From: Chloroflexota bacterium
Lineage (GTDB): Bacteria; Chloroflexota; Anaerolineae; Anaerolineales; JACQED01
Assembly (NCBI GenBank): GCA_016200785.1
Contig: JACQED010000191.1
Coordinates: 1-7,304, forward strand
DNA: 7,304 bases
Direction of reading: 5' to 3'
Shown here: piece by piece, positions 1 to 6,352 of the stretch
Layout: each line of letters opens with the position of its first letter
How positions within the stretch are numbered: position 1 is the first letter of the stretch
Made by a program: the position numbers and the translations under genes
Notes under the pieces: generated by a model
Seen by the model: the letters and a program-made list of their open reading frames with translations, nothing else
Told to the model about the DNA's origin: nothing
Databases searched by the model: none

Positions 1-18
1 AGTCAATGGGTGTTGCCG

Positions 19-24
19 AAGGAG
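19..24 (+). promoter_or_regulatory. Ribosome binding site of the FtsH-like gene
   Basis: AAGGAG lies 7 bases before the ATG at 32. This is a strong Shine-Dalgarno match at good spacing and fixes the start. Only 31 bases precede the gene in the window, so its promoter cannot be judged. Confidence 0.8.
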
Positions 25-31
25 AAACTGC

Positions 32-1960
32 ATGAGCGCTGAAGTCGTAACTCCCTCCCCCGACGCCGAGGCGACAGCGGCCAAGAGGCGCGGCCTGTTC
101 GATCGTATTGCCGACGCCGCCGAGGAGCGGCAGAAAAAAACAGAGAAGAGCGGAAAGGATCGCAAGAACGACATCCTGACCCGGCGCGGCCGGTGGTACA
201 ATCGGCTGTTCCGCTTCGCGCGATTCATCGCGCCGTGGGCGCTGATCGCCGCCATCGGTTACTGGGCCTACACCGACGAGGTCGTGCTGGGGGTGGTCAT
301 CGCGGGGGTGAGTTTCATCGGGCGGCTGGCGTTTGCGATGGTCTACCTGATCATCCAGTTCGCCGCGCTGTTTTGGTTCATGTCGCGCTCGAAAGTCGAG
401 ACCCTCCGGCCAGAGGACCCGAAGTCGCTCACCTTCGACGACTACTGGGGCCAGCCAAACCTCAAGCGGCTCGTGCGGCAATGGATCAGCCTGCTTTCCG
501 ACCGCGATGATTTTGTCCAGATGGGCGGCCAGTACATCAATGGCCTGCTGTTGTACGGCGAGCCGGGCACAGGCAAGACGATGCTCGCCAAGGCGATGGC
601 GGGCGAGGCCGGCGTCGCCTTCATTTCGACCGAAGGCTCCGGCTTCCGCGCCATGTTCTGGGGCGTGGACATACTCAAGATGGTCTGGTTCGTCGGCGCG
701 GCGCGCAAACTGGCGCGCGAGTACGGCGCGTGTATTGCCTACATTGACGAGATCGACGCGGTGGGCATGAGCCGGGGCAATGTGATGGGCGGCGGTGGGA
801 TGGGCATGATGGGCATGGGCGGCGGCAGTGGCGCGCTGACTCGCCTGCTGTACGAGATGGACGGTATTGGCGAACTCAGCCGTGGGGAGAAGATCAGAGG
901 CCGCATTTATAGGTTGCTCGGCAGGAAAATGCCGCCGCGTAAGTGGCACGTGCTGTTCATGGGCTCGACCAACCGCCCCGACGTGCTCGACCCTGCGCTC
1001 ACGCGCCCCGGCAGGTTCGATCAAATGATCCAGGTCGCCAAGCCGGATAAGAGAGGCCGGCGCGACATTATCACCGGTTACCTCAGCCGCATCAAGGCGG
1101 ATGGCAAGATTGATATTGAGGCATTGGTGGACGACACGGCCAACACAACTCCGGCGCAGATCATGTCGGCCATCACCAAAGACGCCGTCCGCATCGCCCT
1201 GTTCGACGGTCGGAAACAAGTCTCGCAGCACGACATCGATAAAGCATTTCAGGAACAGGTGATGGGTATCGAGAATCCGATCGAGGAGATGGATCCCGAG
1301 CAGCGCAGACAGGTGGCGTACCACGAGGCCGGCCACGCCCTCGTCCAGCACTACGCTATGCCCGACCGCCGCATCGCTTACGTCTCCATCGTCGCCCGCG
1401 CGCGCGGCACGCTGGGGTACATGATGCCAGTGGATAAAGTTGACATGCACGCCTATCCCCTGCGACGCATCGCAGCCGACATCATGGTGTTGATGGCCGG
1501 CCACGTGGCGACCAAGATCATCTTCGGCGAATACTGGACGGGCGCGTACTCCGATTTCCAGGGCGTGCGCGCCCGACTCCGGCATCTGGCCCTGCTGGGC
1601 TATTTTGGCCCGCCCGCAAAGGAGACGGCCGTCAGCCCCGCCGAATACAGCGCCGGCGATCAACCCCAGATGAACAAGTTCTGGCAGACGATGGAAGACA
1701 AAGTTGAGGACTTGCTGTATCAGCACTACCATGAAATGGACGCGGTCGCCAAAGCTTTGCTCGAGCGTAACAATCTCGCCAGCATCGAATTTCTGGAATT
1801 GGTCGGCATGAACTCTGCCGGGGTGGGCAATCCAATGATCAAGCCCGTGCCCTTCGGTGGAGAACCTGCGCTGCCCTCGCCCAATGGCAAGGACGACCAC
1901 GAAGAGGCGCTGTCTCTGCCTGAGCCGGCCTCCGTGCCGGAACCGGTGGCGGGGGATTAG
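32..1960 (+). CDS. FtsH-like membrane AAA+ zinc metalloprotease
   Basis: This is a 642-residue membrane-anchored ATP-dependent protease related to FtsH, which unfolds and degrades membrane and soluble proteins. A charged N-terminus (1-60) leads to hydrophobic segments at about 66-80 and 84-118. The AAA+ module follows: Walker A GEPGTGKT (176-183), Walker B with D239 and E240, and a second region of homology (311-330) with sensor asparagine N314 and arginine fingers R325 and R328. The zinc site is HEAGH (431-435), with D508 matching the third ligand of FtsH, so both activities look intact. Oddities: almost no loop between the membrane segments where FtsH has its extracytoplasmic domain; pore motif FWG (209-211) rather than FVG; a Gly/Met-rich stretch (252-267); an extra basic stretch of about 20-25 residues before the second region of homology; and a Pro/Glu-rich tail. 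The fold is certain. Whether it replaces housekeeping FtsH or is a specialised paralogue is unknown, though the divergence favours a paralogue. Confidence 0.93.
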   Translation: MSAEVVTPSPDAEATAAKRRGLFDRIADAAEERQKKTEKSGKDRKNDILTRRGRWYNRLFRFARFIAPWALIAAIGYWAYTDEVVLGVVIAGVSFIGRLAFAMVYLIIQFAALFWFMSRSKVETLRPEDPKSLTFDDYWGQPNLKRLVRQWISLLSDRDDFVQMGGQYINGLLLYGEPGTGKTMLAKAMAGEAGVAFISTEGSGFRAMFWGVDILKMVWFVGAARKLAREYGACIAYIDEIDAVGMSRGNVMGGGGMGMMGMGGGSGALTRLLYEMDGIGELSRGEKIRGRIYRLLGRKMPPRKWHVLFMGSTNRPDVLDPALTRPGRFDQMIQVAKPDKRGRRDIITGYLSRIKADGKIDIEALVDDTANTTPAQIMSAITKDAVRIALFDGRKQVSQHDIDKAFQEQVMGIENPIEEMDPEQRRQVAYHEAGHALVQHYAMPDRRIAYVSIVARARGTLGYMMPVDKVDMHAYPLRRIAADIMVLMAGHVATKIIFGEYWTGAYSDFQGVRARLRHLALLGYFGPPAKETAVSPAEYSAGDQPQMNKFWQTMEDKVEDLLYQHYHEMDAVAKALLERNNLASIEFLELVGMNSAGVGNPMIKPVPFGGEPALPSPNGKDDHEEALSLPEPASVPEPVAGD

Positions 1961-1997
1961 AGGGATTGTAGATTTCTGATTGTCGGTCCGTCAATGC

Positions 1998-2030
1998 AAA
2001 ACGCCGGTGGGCGATGCCCATCGGCGTTTT
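1998..2030. terminator. Bidirectional intrinsic terminator hairpin
   Basis: A 15-base arm (1998-2012) pairs with 2016-2030 around a 3-base GAT loop, with a single G-T wobble. The arms begin with AAAA and end with TTTT, so each strand reads a GC-rich stem ending in a T-run. It lies 37 bases after the FtsH-like stop and 10 bases after the phosphatase stop, exactly between two converging genes, which fits shared termination. Confidence 0.88.
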
Positions 2031-2040
2031 CATTCCGGGG

Positions 2041-2826
2041 TCATTTCGAACCCTTGTACGCGATCCGCTTGCGGAGCACGTCAACCACTTCGGCTCCGCC
2101 GGCGAAGATCGGCTCCGGGATTTTGCCGCGGCCTATCAGCTCCGGAATATCCACCGGCCGGCCAGAAGCATAAACCAGCATCGCGCCCGTTCGCTCGAAG
2201 AGGACGGACGGAAGCGCCAGGTCCCATAGATTGACAGACGGATCGAAAAACAGCGCCGAGACCGCGCCCTTCGCGACGAGGCACAATTGATAAATGGGCG
2301 CGCCCAGGCAGTAGATACGCCCCGGAAAATCAACCGTGAACGTTCGATGGTGATTGGTCGGCCCAAAGATGAACGTGTTCGGCTCCATGGCAGCCGAGAA
2401 CGTGGGGTGGAGCGGCTCGTCGTTGCAAAACGCTGGCCCGGTCTCGTCGGCCCAGAACAATTCGTCCGTGACAGGGTTGACCGCCGCTCCGGCCACCGGC
2501 CGGCCGCCTTTCAGCAGACACACCGCCGGCATCCATAGCGGCATCCGGGCTGTAAAGGCTCGGCTGCCGTCCAGCGCGTCAACGACCCACGCGTGGTCTT
2601 CATCTGGCGCGGGTGGACGTGTCTCTTCGGTTTCCTCGCCAATATAGCCATACTGCGGAGCGAGAGCGGTGAGCGACAGCTTGAGAAAGTTTTCCACCGC
2701 CGCATCGGCTTCCGTCACAACGCTCAAATCGGCCTTGATTGATTTCGAGACTTTCCCGTAGTAGAGCAGGGCCAGCCGCCCGGCCTCGGCGACGATTTGT
2801 TTCACGTCGGCTATCGCGACAGACAC
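2041..2826 (-). CDS. Inositol monophosphatase family phosphatase
   Basis: This is a 261-residue Mg-dependent, IMPase-fold sugar or alcohol phosphatase, presumably cytoplasmic. Counting from the GTG start, it shows the full metal-site set: a KADLSVVTEAD block (31-41), GEE (63-65), VVDALDGS (81-88, with D83 and D86 as ligands), and WD at 201-202. The length is typical of the family. The family includes inositol-1-phosphatase, histidinol-phosphatase (HisN type) and nucleotide phosphatases (CysQ type). The DGSRAF block followed by PLW somewhat recalls HisN-type members, but the substrate cannot be fixed from sequence. The GTG at 2826 is preferred because AGGAGG lies just upstream. An in-frame ATG at 2844 would add six residues but has no ribosome binding site and would place that AGGAGG inside the gene. 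It is the last gene of the livH-livM operon and ends just before the 1998-2030 hairpin. Confidence 0.88.
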   Translation of the reverse strand: MSVAIADVKQIVAEAGRLALLYYGKVSKSIKADLSVVTEADAAVENFLKLSLTALAPQYGYIGEETEETRPPAPDEDHAWVVDALDGSRAFTARMPLWMPAVCLLKGGRPVAGAAVNPVTDELFWADETGPAFCNDEPLHPTFSAAMEPNTFIFGPTNHHRTFTVDFPGRIYCLGAPIYQLCLVAKGAVSALFFDPSVNLWDLALPSVLFERTGAMLVYASGRPVDIPELIGRGKIPEPIFAGGAEVVDVLRKRIAYKGSK

Positions 2827-2830
2827 AATG

Positions 2831-2836
2831 CCTCCT
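2831..2836 (-). promoter_or_regulatory. Ribosome binding site favouring a GTG start for the phosphatase
   Basis: A perfect AGGAGG on the minus strand lies 4 bases before GTG (2826-2824). The spacing is slightly short, but the match is much better than anything before the alternative ATG at 2844. It sits in the short gap after the livM stop. Confidence 0.6.
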
Positions 2837-2853
2837 GGCCTCATGGCTTTAGT

Positions 2854-3948
2854 TCAATCGGGGCGTGTTTCGGTGAGGGCCGGATCTGTAGCAGCCGGTT
2901 TCCATTCCGAAAGCGCGGGTTGTGCGTGAGGCGCAACGCAGGGGAGCCGCCGGCGGACGGGGAAAAGTTCAAGCCCGAAGCGGCGTTGCAAAATTCCCCA
3001 AAGGCCCTGCGGGGCAACCAGCGTCATGATAATCGCGATCGCGCCGAGGAGAATGATGGACCACGGCCCGAAGTCTGATAGATAATCCCTGAGGATGAAA
3101 AAGACAACTGTGCCGATGATGGGGCCTTCGATGCTGCCCAGGCCGCCGATCACGACGATGAAAGCCATAAAGGCGGACCACTGAACATTGAAGGCCGCCT
3201 GAGGCGTAATGCGGAGCGCGTTCAAGTAAATGAGCGCCCCGACCACGCCCGTGGCGAAAGCAGCAACGACGAATACCAGCAACTTGATGCGTGTGATTCT
3301 GACGCCGAGGCTGCTAGCGGCGGTCTCGGAATCCCGAATTGCCGTGAGGCCGAGACCGACCCGAGAGCGCACCAGAAAATAGGTGAGCGCGACCGCTCCG
3401 GCGCCGACGACGACCGCCAGCAGATAGGTATACAGTTCGCGCTCCGGGCGCGGGACAGCGACGGCGGCGGTCAGCGTGCGGCCCAGGCCGCCTTGCAGCC
3501 ACACGGTGGAGCTTGCGATCAGCAGCCGAAAGACTTCCGCCACCACCCACGTCCCGACGGCGAAGTATCCGCCCCGCAGGCGGAACACCAGCGGGGCGGT
3601 CGGCAGGGCGACGAGGGCGGCCACCGCGCCTCCCAACGCCACGGCCAGGAACATATTGACGTGCAGGTCGTCGGCAAAGACGATGAGGGCATAACCGCCC
3701 AGACCGATCCAGGCCTGCTGTCCAAACGAAACCATCCCAGCATATCCGGCCAGCAGGTTCCACATCTGCGCCAGGGCCAGGAAGGAAATGAACTCGACGA
3801 TGGTGCGCATCTGACCGGCACTGCCCCACGCCGGCAGAGAGAATAAAACGGCAAGAAGTAAGGCACTCTCGATGGCAAGGCCGCGCGAGGACATGCGGCG
3901 CGGCTTGGGCTGGGTGAGCGTGGATTGCGGCGACCTGATTTTTGGCAT
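2854..3948 (-). CDS. livM: Branched-chain amino acid ABC transporter permease, LivM family
   Basis: This 364-residue inner-membrane permease is one half of the channel of a high-affinity branched-chain amino acid (or amide/urea-type) importer. After a basic N-terminus it has many hydrophobic helices. Family landmarks are the MWNLLAGYAGMVSFGQ block (62-77), the cytoplasmic ATPase-contact loop with AIRDSETAASSLGVRITR (203-220), and IGGLGSIEGPIIG (267-279), followed by the usual GPWSIILLGAIAIIM helix and the VAPQGLWGI segment. The last 35 or so residues form a basic, Pro/Ala-rich tail. It starts 12 bases after the livH stop, and the stretch across that stop (GGGTGA) is the only weak ribosome binding site, so translation is probably coupled to livH. 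The substrate cannot be told apart from amides or other hydrophobic amino acids by the permease alone. Confidence 0.92.
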   Translation of the reverse strand: MPKIRSPQSTLTQPKPRRMSSRGLAIESALLLAVLFSLPAWGSAGQMRTIVEFISFLALAQMWNLLAGYAGMVSFGQQAWIGLGGYALIVFADDLHVNMFLAVALGGAVAALVALPTAPLVFRLRGGYFAVGTWVVAEVFRLLIASSTVWLQGGLGRTLTAAVAVPRPERELYTYLLAVVVGAGAVALTYFLVRSRVGLGLTAIRDSETAASSLGVRITRIKLLVFVVAAFATGVVGALIYLNALRITPQAAFNVQWSAFMAFIVVIGGLGSIEGPIIGTVVFFILRDYLSDFGPWSIILLGAIAIIMTLVAPQGLWGILQRRFGLELFPVRRRLPCVAPHAQPALSEWKPAATDPALTETRPD

Positions 3949-3960
3949 GAGCGGCTCGAC

Positions 3961-4839
3961 TCACCCGACGTCCCGCGTGCGGGCTAGCAGTCCGGTGGGT
4001 CTAAAGGCCAGCAAGCCCAACGTGACCAGATGTCCGGCCAGTTGGAACCAGGCTGGATTTAGTTGGGCGCCCACGTTCTGGGCTACTCCCAGGATAATGC
4101 CTCCGGCCAGCGTTCCCCACAAGTTGCCCAGTCCGCCGATGATGACTGTTTCAAAGGCGTAGATCAACCGGGCTGGCCCGTCGGTTGGCGCGAACGTAGT
4201 GCGGACACCCAGAAGCACGCCGCCCACGGCCACAATCGCCAGTGACAGCCCCATGGCCAGACCATAAATCTGGCGGCTGTTGATCCCGACCAACTCGGCG
4301 GTGGTGGGATCATCGGATGTGGCTCTGAATGCCCTGCCCAACTTCGTCTTGGTGAGGAGCCATTGAAGTCCGGTCAGGATCAGAACTGCCGTGATGAAGG
4401 TGATCAAGGGCATGACGCCGAGCGACAATTCCTTCGTCACCGGGATGCTGGCGACCTCAATCGGGCCGGCGTCCAGCCCCTGCGTATCTGCCGTGAAGCC
4501 TAACTGCAACACGTTCTGGAGGATGACCGAGAGGCCGAAGGTGATAATAATGGGCGGCAGCACGCCGCGGCCCAGCGTGGAGTTGAGCAGGCCGTGTTGC
4601 AACAAGACGCCAACGCCGAAGAGCGCCGGCACGACCAACAGCAAACTCAGCCAGGGAGACAGGCCGAGGAATTGACCGGCGAGCAGAGCAAGATACGCTG
4701 CCACCACGATCAGGTCGCCGTGAGTCAAATTCACCAGCCGCATCACGCCAAACGTCAGCGATAAGCCCGTCCCATAGAGCGCGTACAGGCCGCCAAGCAG
4801 AATGCCCTGCGCGATGATATTCACCCACAGGGCGCCCAT
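3961..4839 (-). CDS. livH: Branched-chain amino acid ABC transporter permease, LivH family
   Basis: This 292-residue inner-membrane permease is the partner of the downstream LivM. Diagnostic stretches are GLSLTFGVMRLVNLTHGD (25-42) near the N-terminus, the ATPase-contact loop around 165-199 (LGRAFRATSDDPTTAELVG), and VIIGGLGNLWGTLAGG (232-247) near the end. It has about eight hydrophobic helices and the normal LivH length. The reading frame stays open upstream to 5196, but the ATG at 4839 is chosen because GGGGAG lies 8 bases before it and family homology starts within a few residues. The extra 119 residues are polar, unlike LivH, and run antisense to the membrane-protein gene at 4936. It is the first gene of the minus-strand operon. 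No livG, livF or binding-protein gene adjoins it in the window. Confidence 0.93.
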   Translation of the reverse strand: MGALWVNIIAQGILLGGLYALYGTGLSLTFGVMRLVNLTHGDLIVVAAYLALLAGQFLGLSPWLSLLLVVPALFGVGVLLQHGLLNSTLGRGVLPPIIITFGLSVILQNVLQLGFTADTQGLDAGPIEVASIPVTKELSLGVMPLITFITAVLILTGLQWLLTKTKLGRAFRATSDDPTTAELVGINSRQIYGLAMGLSLAIVAVGGVLLGVRTTFAPTDGPARLIYAFETVIIGGLGNLWGTLAGGIILGVAQNVGAQLNPAWFQLAGHLVTLGLLAFRPTGLLARTRDVG

Positions 4840-4935
4840 CTGCAATGCTCCCCACAACAATTTCCGGGTTTCAGCGTACACTGTCTGTGTGAAGGTCGTC
4901 CATAAGGAAGTCGCCACGACCTCGGAGATGACGCC
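4840..4935. promoter_or_regulatory. Divergent promoter region between livH and the membrane-protein gene
   Basis: This 96-base spacer separates two divergent genes, so promoters for both probably lie in it or just inside the gene ends. I could not pick out a convincing -35/-10 pair on either strand. A 13-base imperfect palindrome, ACACnGnCnGTGT, sits at 4878-4890 and could be an operator. GGAG at 4924-4927 is the ribosome binding site of the plus-strand gene, 8 bases before its ATG. Confidence 0.4.
4848..4853 (-). promoter_or_regulatory. Ribosome binding site deciding the livH start
   Basis: GGGGAG on the minus strand is 8 bases before the ATG at 4839. It supports the short LivH form over the open-frame start at 5196. 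Confidence 0.75.
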
Positions 4936-5664
4936 ATGCCAGACGTGAACGATCGCCGCAGCGAATGGTTCGTGCCACCCATCGGGCCGGTCAAATTCCG
5001 CATTTTCCTCGGCCTGCTGTTCCTGCCCTACACCGGCATGGTGCTCGCCTACACCGTCATCGGCGCGACTCTGGCCGAGACCGTCGACCTCCAACGGATC
5101 GGTGCGCTGGCCGCCGCCTATTTCCTCGCGCTGGGGATTGCGGCCCACGCGCTCGACGCCCTGGGCAGTCACGGGATCAAGCCGTGGGGTACGCACTTCA
5201 GTCCGGCCCAGTTGTGGGGCCTGGTGGCTGTGACGCTGCTGCCGGCCGGTGGGATCGGCGTCTATTACGCCAGCCGCGACACCCCGCTGCTATGGCCGAT
5301 CGGACTGCTGGAATTCTTCTTCCTGTTTGCCTACAACATGGAGTGGTTCGAGGGTCGCTTCCACACCGACGGCTGGTTCTTCTTCTCTTGGGGCGTGCTG
5401 CCCGTGTTGGCGGGCTATGTGATGCAGACCAACCGGCTGTCGCTCGCCTCGCTGTTGGTGGCGCTGGCCGCCGGCCTGTTCAGCCTGGTAGAGATCACGG
5501 CCTCGCGCCCATACAAAATCCTCAAACGCACGCCGGGCCTGGACGCCGCCGGACTGCGCACCGCGGCGATCTACGAGCGCATTCTGAAGAGCATCAGCCT
5601 GGGCGTGATCCTGTTGGCAGTGGGGATGCTCATTTGGCGACTGACCCTGCCTTCCGCGCCGTGA
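4936..5664 (+). CDS. Multi-pass membrane protein, possibly UbiA-like prenyltransferase
   Basis: This 242-residue integral membrane protein has about seven hydrophobic segments (roughly 21-45, 56-73, 91-111, 118-135, 147-164, 168-188 and 217-236). The loop after the second helix carries HALDALGSHGIKPWGT (71-86), and a second polar patch is YNMEWFEGRFHTDGW (133-147). Two acidic/His patches at the ends of helices resemble the two metal-diphosphate sites of UbiA-superfamily prenyltransferases, but the classical NxxxD and DxxxD spacing is not clear, so this is a tentative family assignment. The start is supported by GGAG 8 bases upstream. It diverges from livH, and its last 35 bases overlap the 3' end of the methyltransferase on the other strand. 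If it is UbiA-like, it would handle an isoprenoid substrate. Otherwise it is a conserved membrane protein of unknown function. Confidence 0.8.
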   Translation: MPDVNDRRSEWFVPPIGPVKFRIFLGLLFLPYTGMVLAYTVIGATLAETVDLQRIGALAAAYFLALGIAAHALDALGSHGIKPWGTHFSPAQLWGLVAVTLLPAGGIGVYYASRDTPLLWPIGLLEFFFLFAYNMEWFEGRFHTDGWFFFSWGVLPVLAGYVMQTNRLSLASLLVALAAGLFSLVEITASRPYKILKRTPGLDAAGLRTAAIYERILKSISLGVILLAVGMLIWRLTLPSAP

Positions 5665-6352
5665 CTAGCGCCGACCCGCCCGCCGTCAACGACTCGACCT
5701 TGATATCCAGAAACCCCTCCGCTCGCAGCGCCTGTGGGAACTCCCGCACCCAGGTCGTGCGCCTGACCAGCTCGGGCAACTCGTAGAAGATCGTACGCCA
5801 CTGCGGATACAGACGGCTGCCCATGCGCTGGAGCACGTAGAAATACAGTTCCCACGCCCAGGCCAGAACTGGCCGGTGAGGGTAGGTGAATTCGTGCGCC
5901 ACGATCAACCCACCGGCGCGCAGCATCGCGTTCATGGCGCGCGTCAGGCGGGGCAGGTCGGCATACTTGGCCAAGTAGGATGAAGTAACCGCGTCCACCG
6001 GGTACGTCAGCTGGACTTCCTCGGCTCGGGCCTGGATGAACTCGACGTTGGCCACCCGCTCGCGCGCGGCCCGTGCCCGGGCGATATCCAGGTACTCGGC
6101 ACGCAGTTCCACGCCGACGACATGGCAATCGGGGAAGCCCCGCGCGATGGCGAAGGTGAGGATGCCTGTGCCGGCGGCGAGGTCCACCACCCGCTCTGGC
6201 TGGGGAGGCAGTCGGGCGATGATGCGGCGCTTCCAGCACCCGTCAATCCCAGCCGTACACAGATTGACGATGTGGTCGTACGTCGGCCCGGTGTGGGCAA
6301 ACAGCCGTTCGACCAGTTCAATGCGCGGATCCAATTTAATGAGTCCTCCCAC
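5630..6352 (-). CDS. Class I SAM-dependent methyltransferase, UbiE/MenG-like
   Basis: This is a 240-residue cytoplasmic methyltransferase. The SAM-binding loop VVDLAAGTG is at 55-63, the acidic residue E82 ends strand 2 (VVGVELR), and the strand-4 region is around 118-130. An N-terminal YDHIVNL (25-31) followed by W40 and R42-R43 recalls the YDxxN...WR opening of UbiE/COQ5. The C-terminal block HEFTYPHRP (153-161), then a Tyr-rich helix and LQRMGSRLYPQ (174-184), parallels the post-strand segment of demethylmenaquinone methyltransferases. It is clearly divergent, so the acceptor could be another quinone or lipid. The frame opens at a GTG directly after the TAG of an upstream remnant. A TTG at 6334 with GGGAGG 10 bases before it is an alternative start that would remove six residues. 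It lies downstream of the phosphotransferase gene and overlaps the membrane-protein gene tail to tail. Confidence 0.88.
   Translation of the reverse strand: MGGLIKLDPRIELVERLFAHTGPTYDHIVNLCTAGIDGCWKRRIIARLPPQPERVVDLAAGTGILTFAIARGFPDCHVVGVELRAEYLDIARARAARERVANVEFIQARAEEVQLTYPVDAVTSSYLAKYADLPRLTRAMNAMLRAGGLIVAHEFTYPHRPVLAWAWELYFYVLQRMGSRLYPQWRTIFYELPELVRRTTWVREFPQALRAEGFLDIKVESLTAGGSALVTARKAGSVAK
6345..6350 (-). promoter_or_regulatory. Shine-Dalgarno-like site at the methyltransferase start
   Basis: GGGAGG on the minus strand falls just inside the GTG start at 6352 and 10 bases before an in-frame TTG at 6334. It makes the TTG a real competitor for the start. The GTG itself has only a weak purine run (GAAG) before it. 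Confidence 0.4.

Noticed and set aside
784..834. ATGGGC/GGCGGC repeats considered as a DNA tandem-repeat element
   Set aside because: They are short, imperfect and in frame, encoding a Gly/Met loop, so they are better treated as a protein feature.
1961..1997. Spacer after the FtsH-like gene examined for a small gene or second promoter
   Set aside because: It is only 37 bases and AT-richer, with no start codon with a ribosome binding site and no promoter-like pair.
3314..3964. 216-codon minus-strand open frame inside livM
   Set aside because: It is a shadow of livM, His/Arg/Ala-rich, with no membrane helices or motifs.
4840..5196. N-terminal extension of LivH by 119 residues
   Set aside because: The residues are polar and Gly/Gln/Glu-rich, unlike any LivH. 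They are antisense to a membrane-protein gene with its own ribosome binding site, and a good internal start with GGGGAG exists at 4839.
4965..5786. 273-codon plus-strand open frame overlapping the membrane-protein gene
   Set aside because: The translation is Arg/Pro/Gly-rich without domain signals, which is typical of an off-frame shadow in GC-rich DNA. The 4936 frame has coherent membrane helices and a ribosome binding site.
5571..6239. 222-codon minus-strand open frame over the methyltransferase
   Set aside because: Its composition is Arg/Pro/His-rich and low in information. The overlapping frame has clear SAM-binding motifs.
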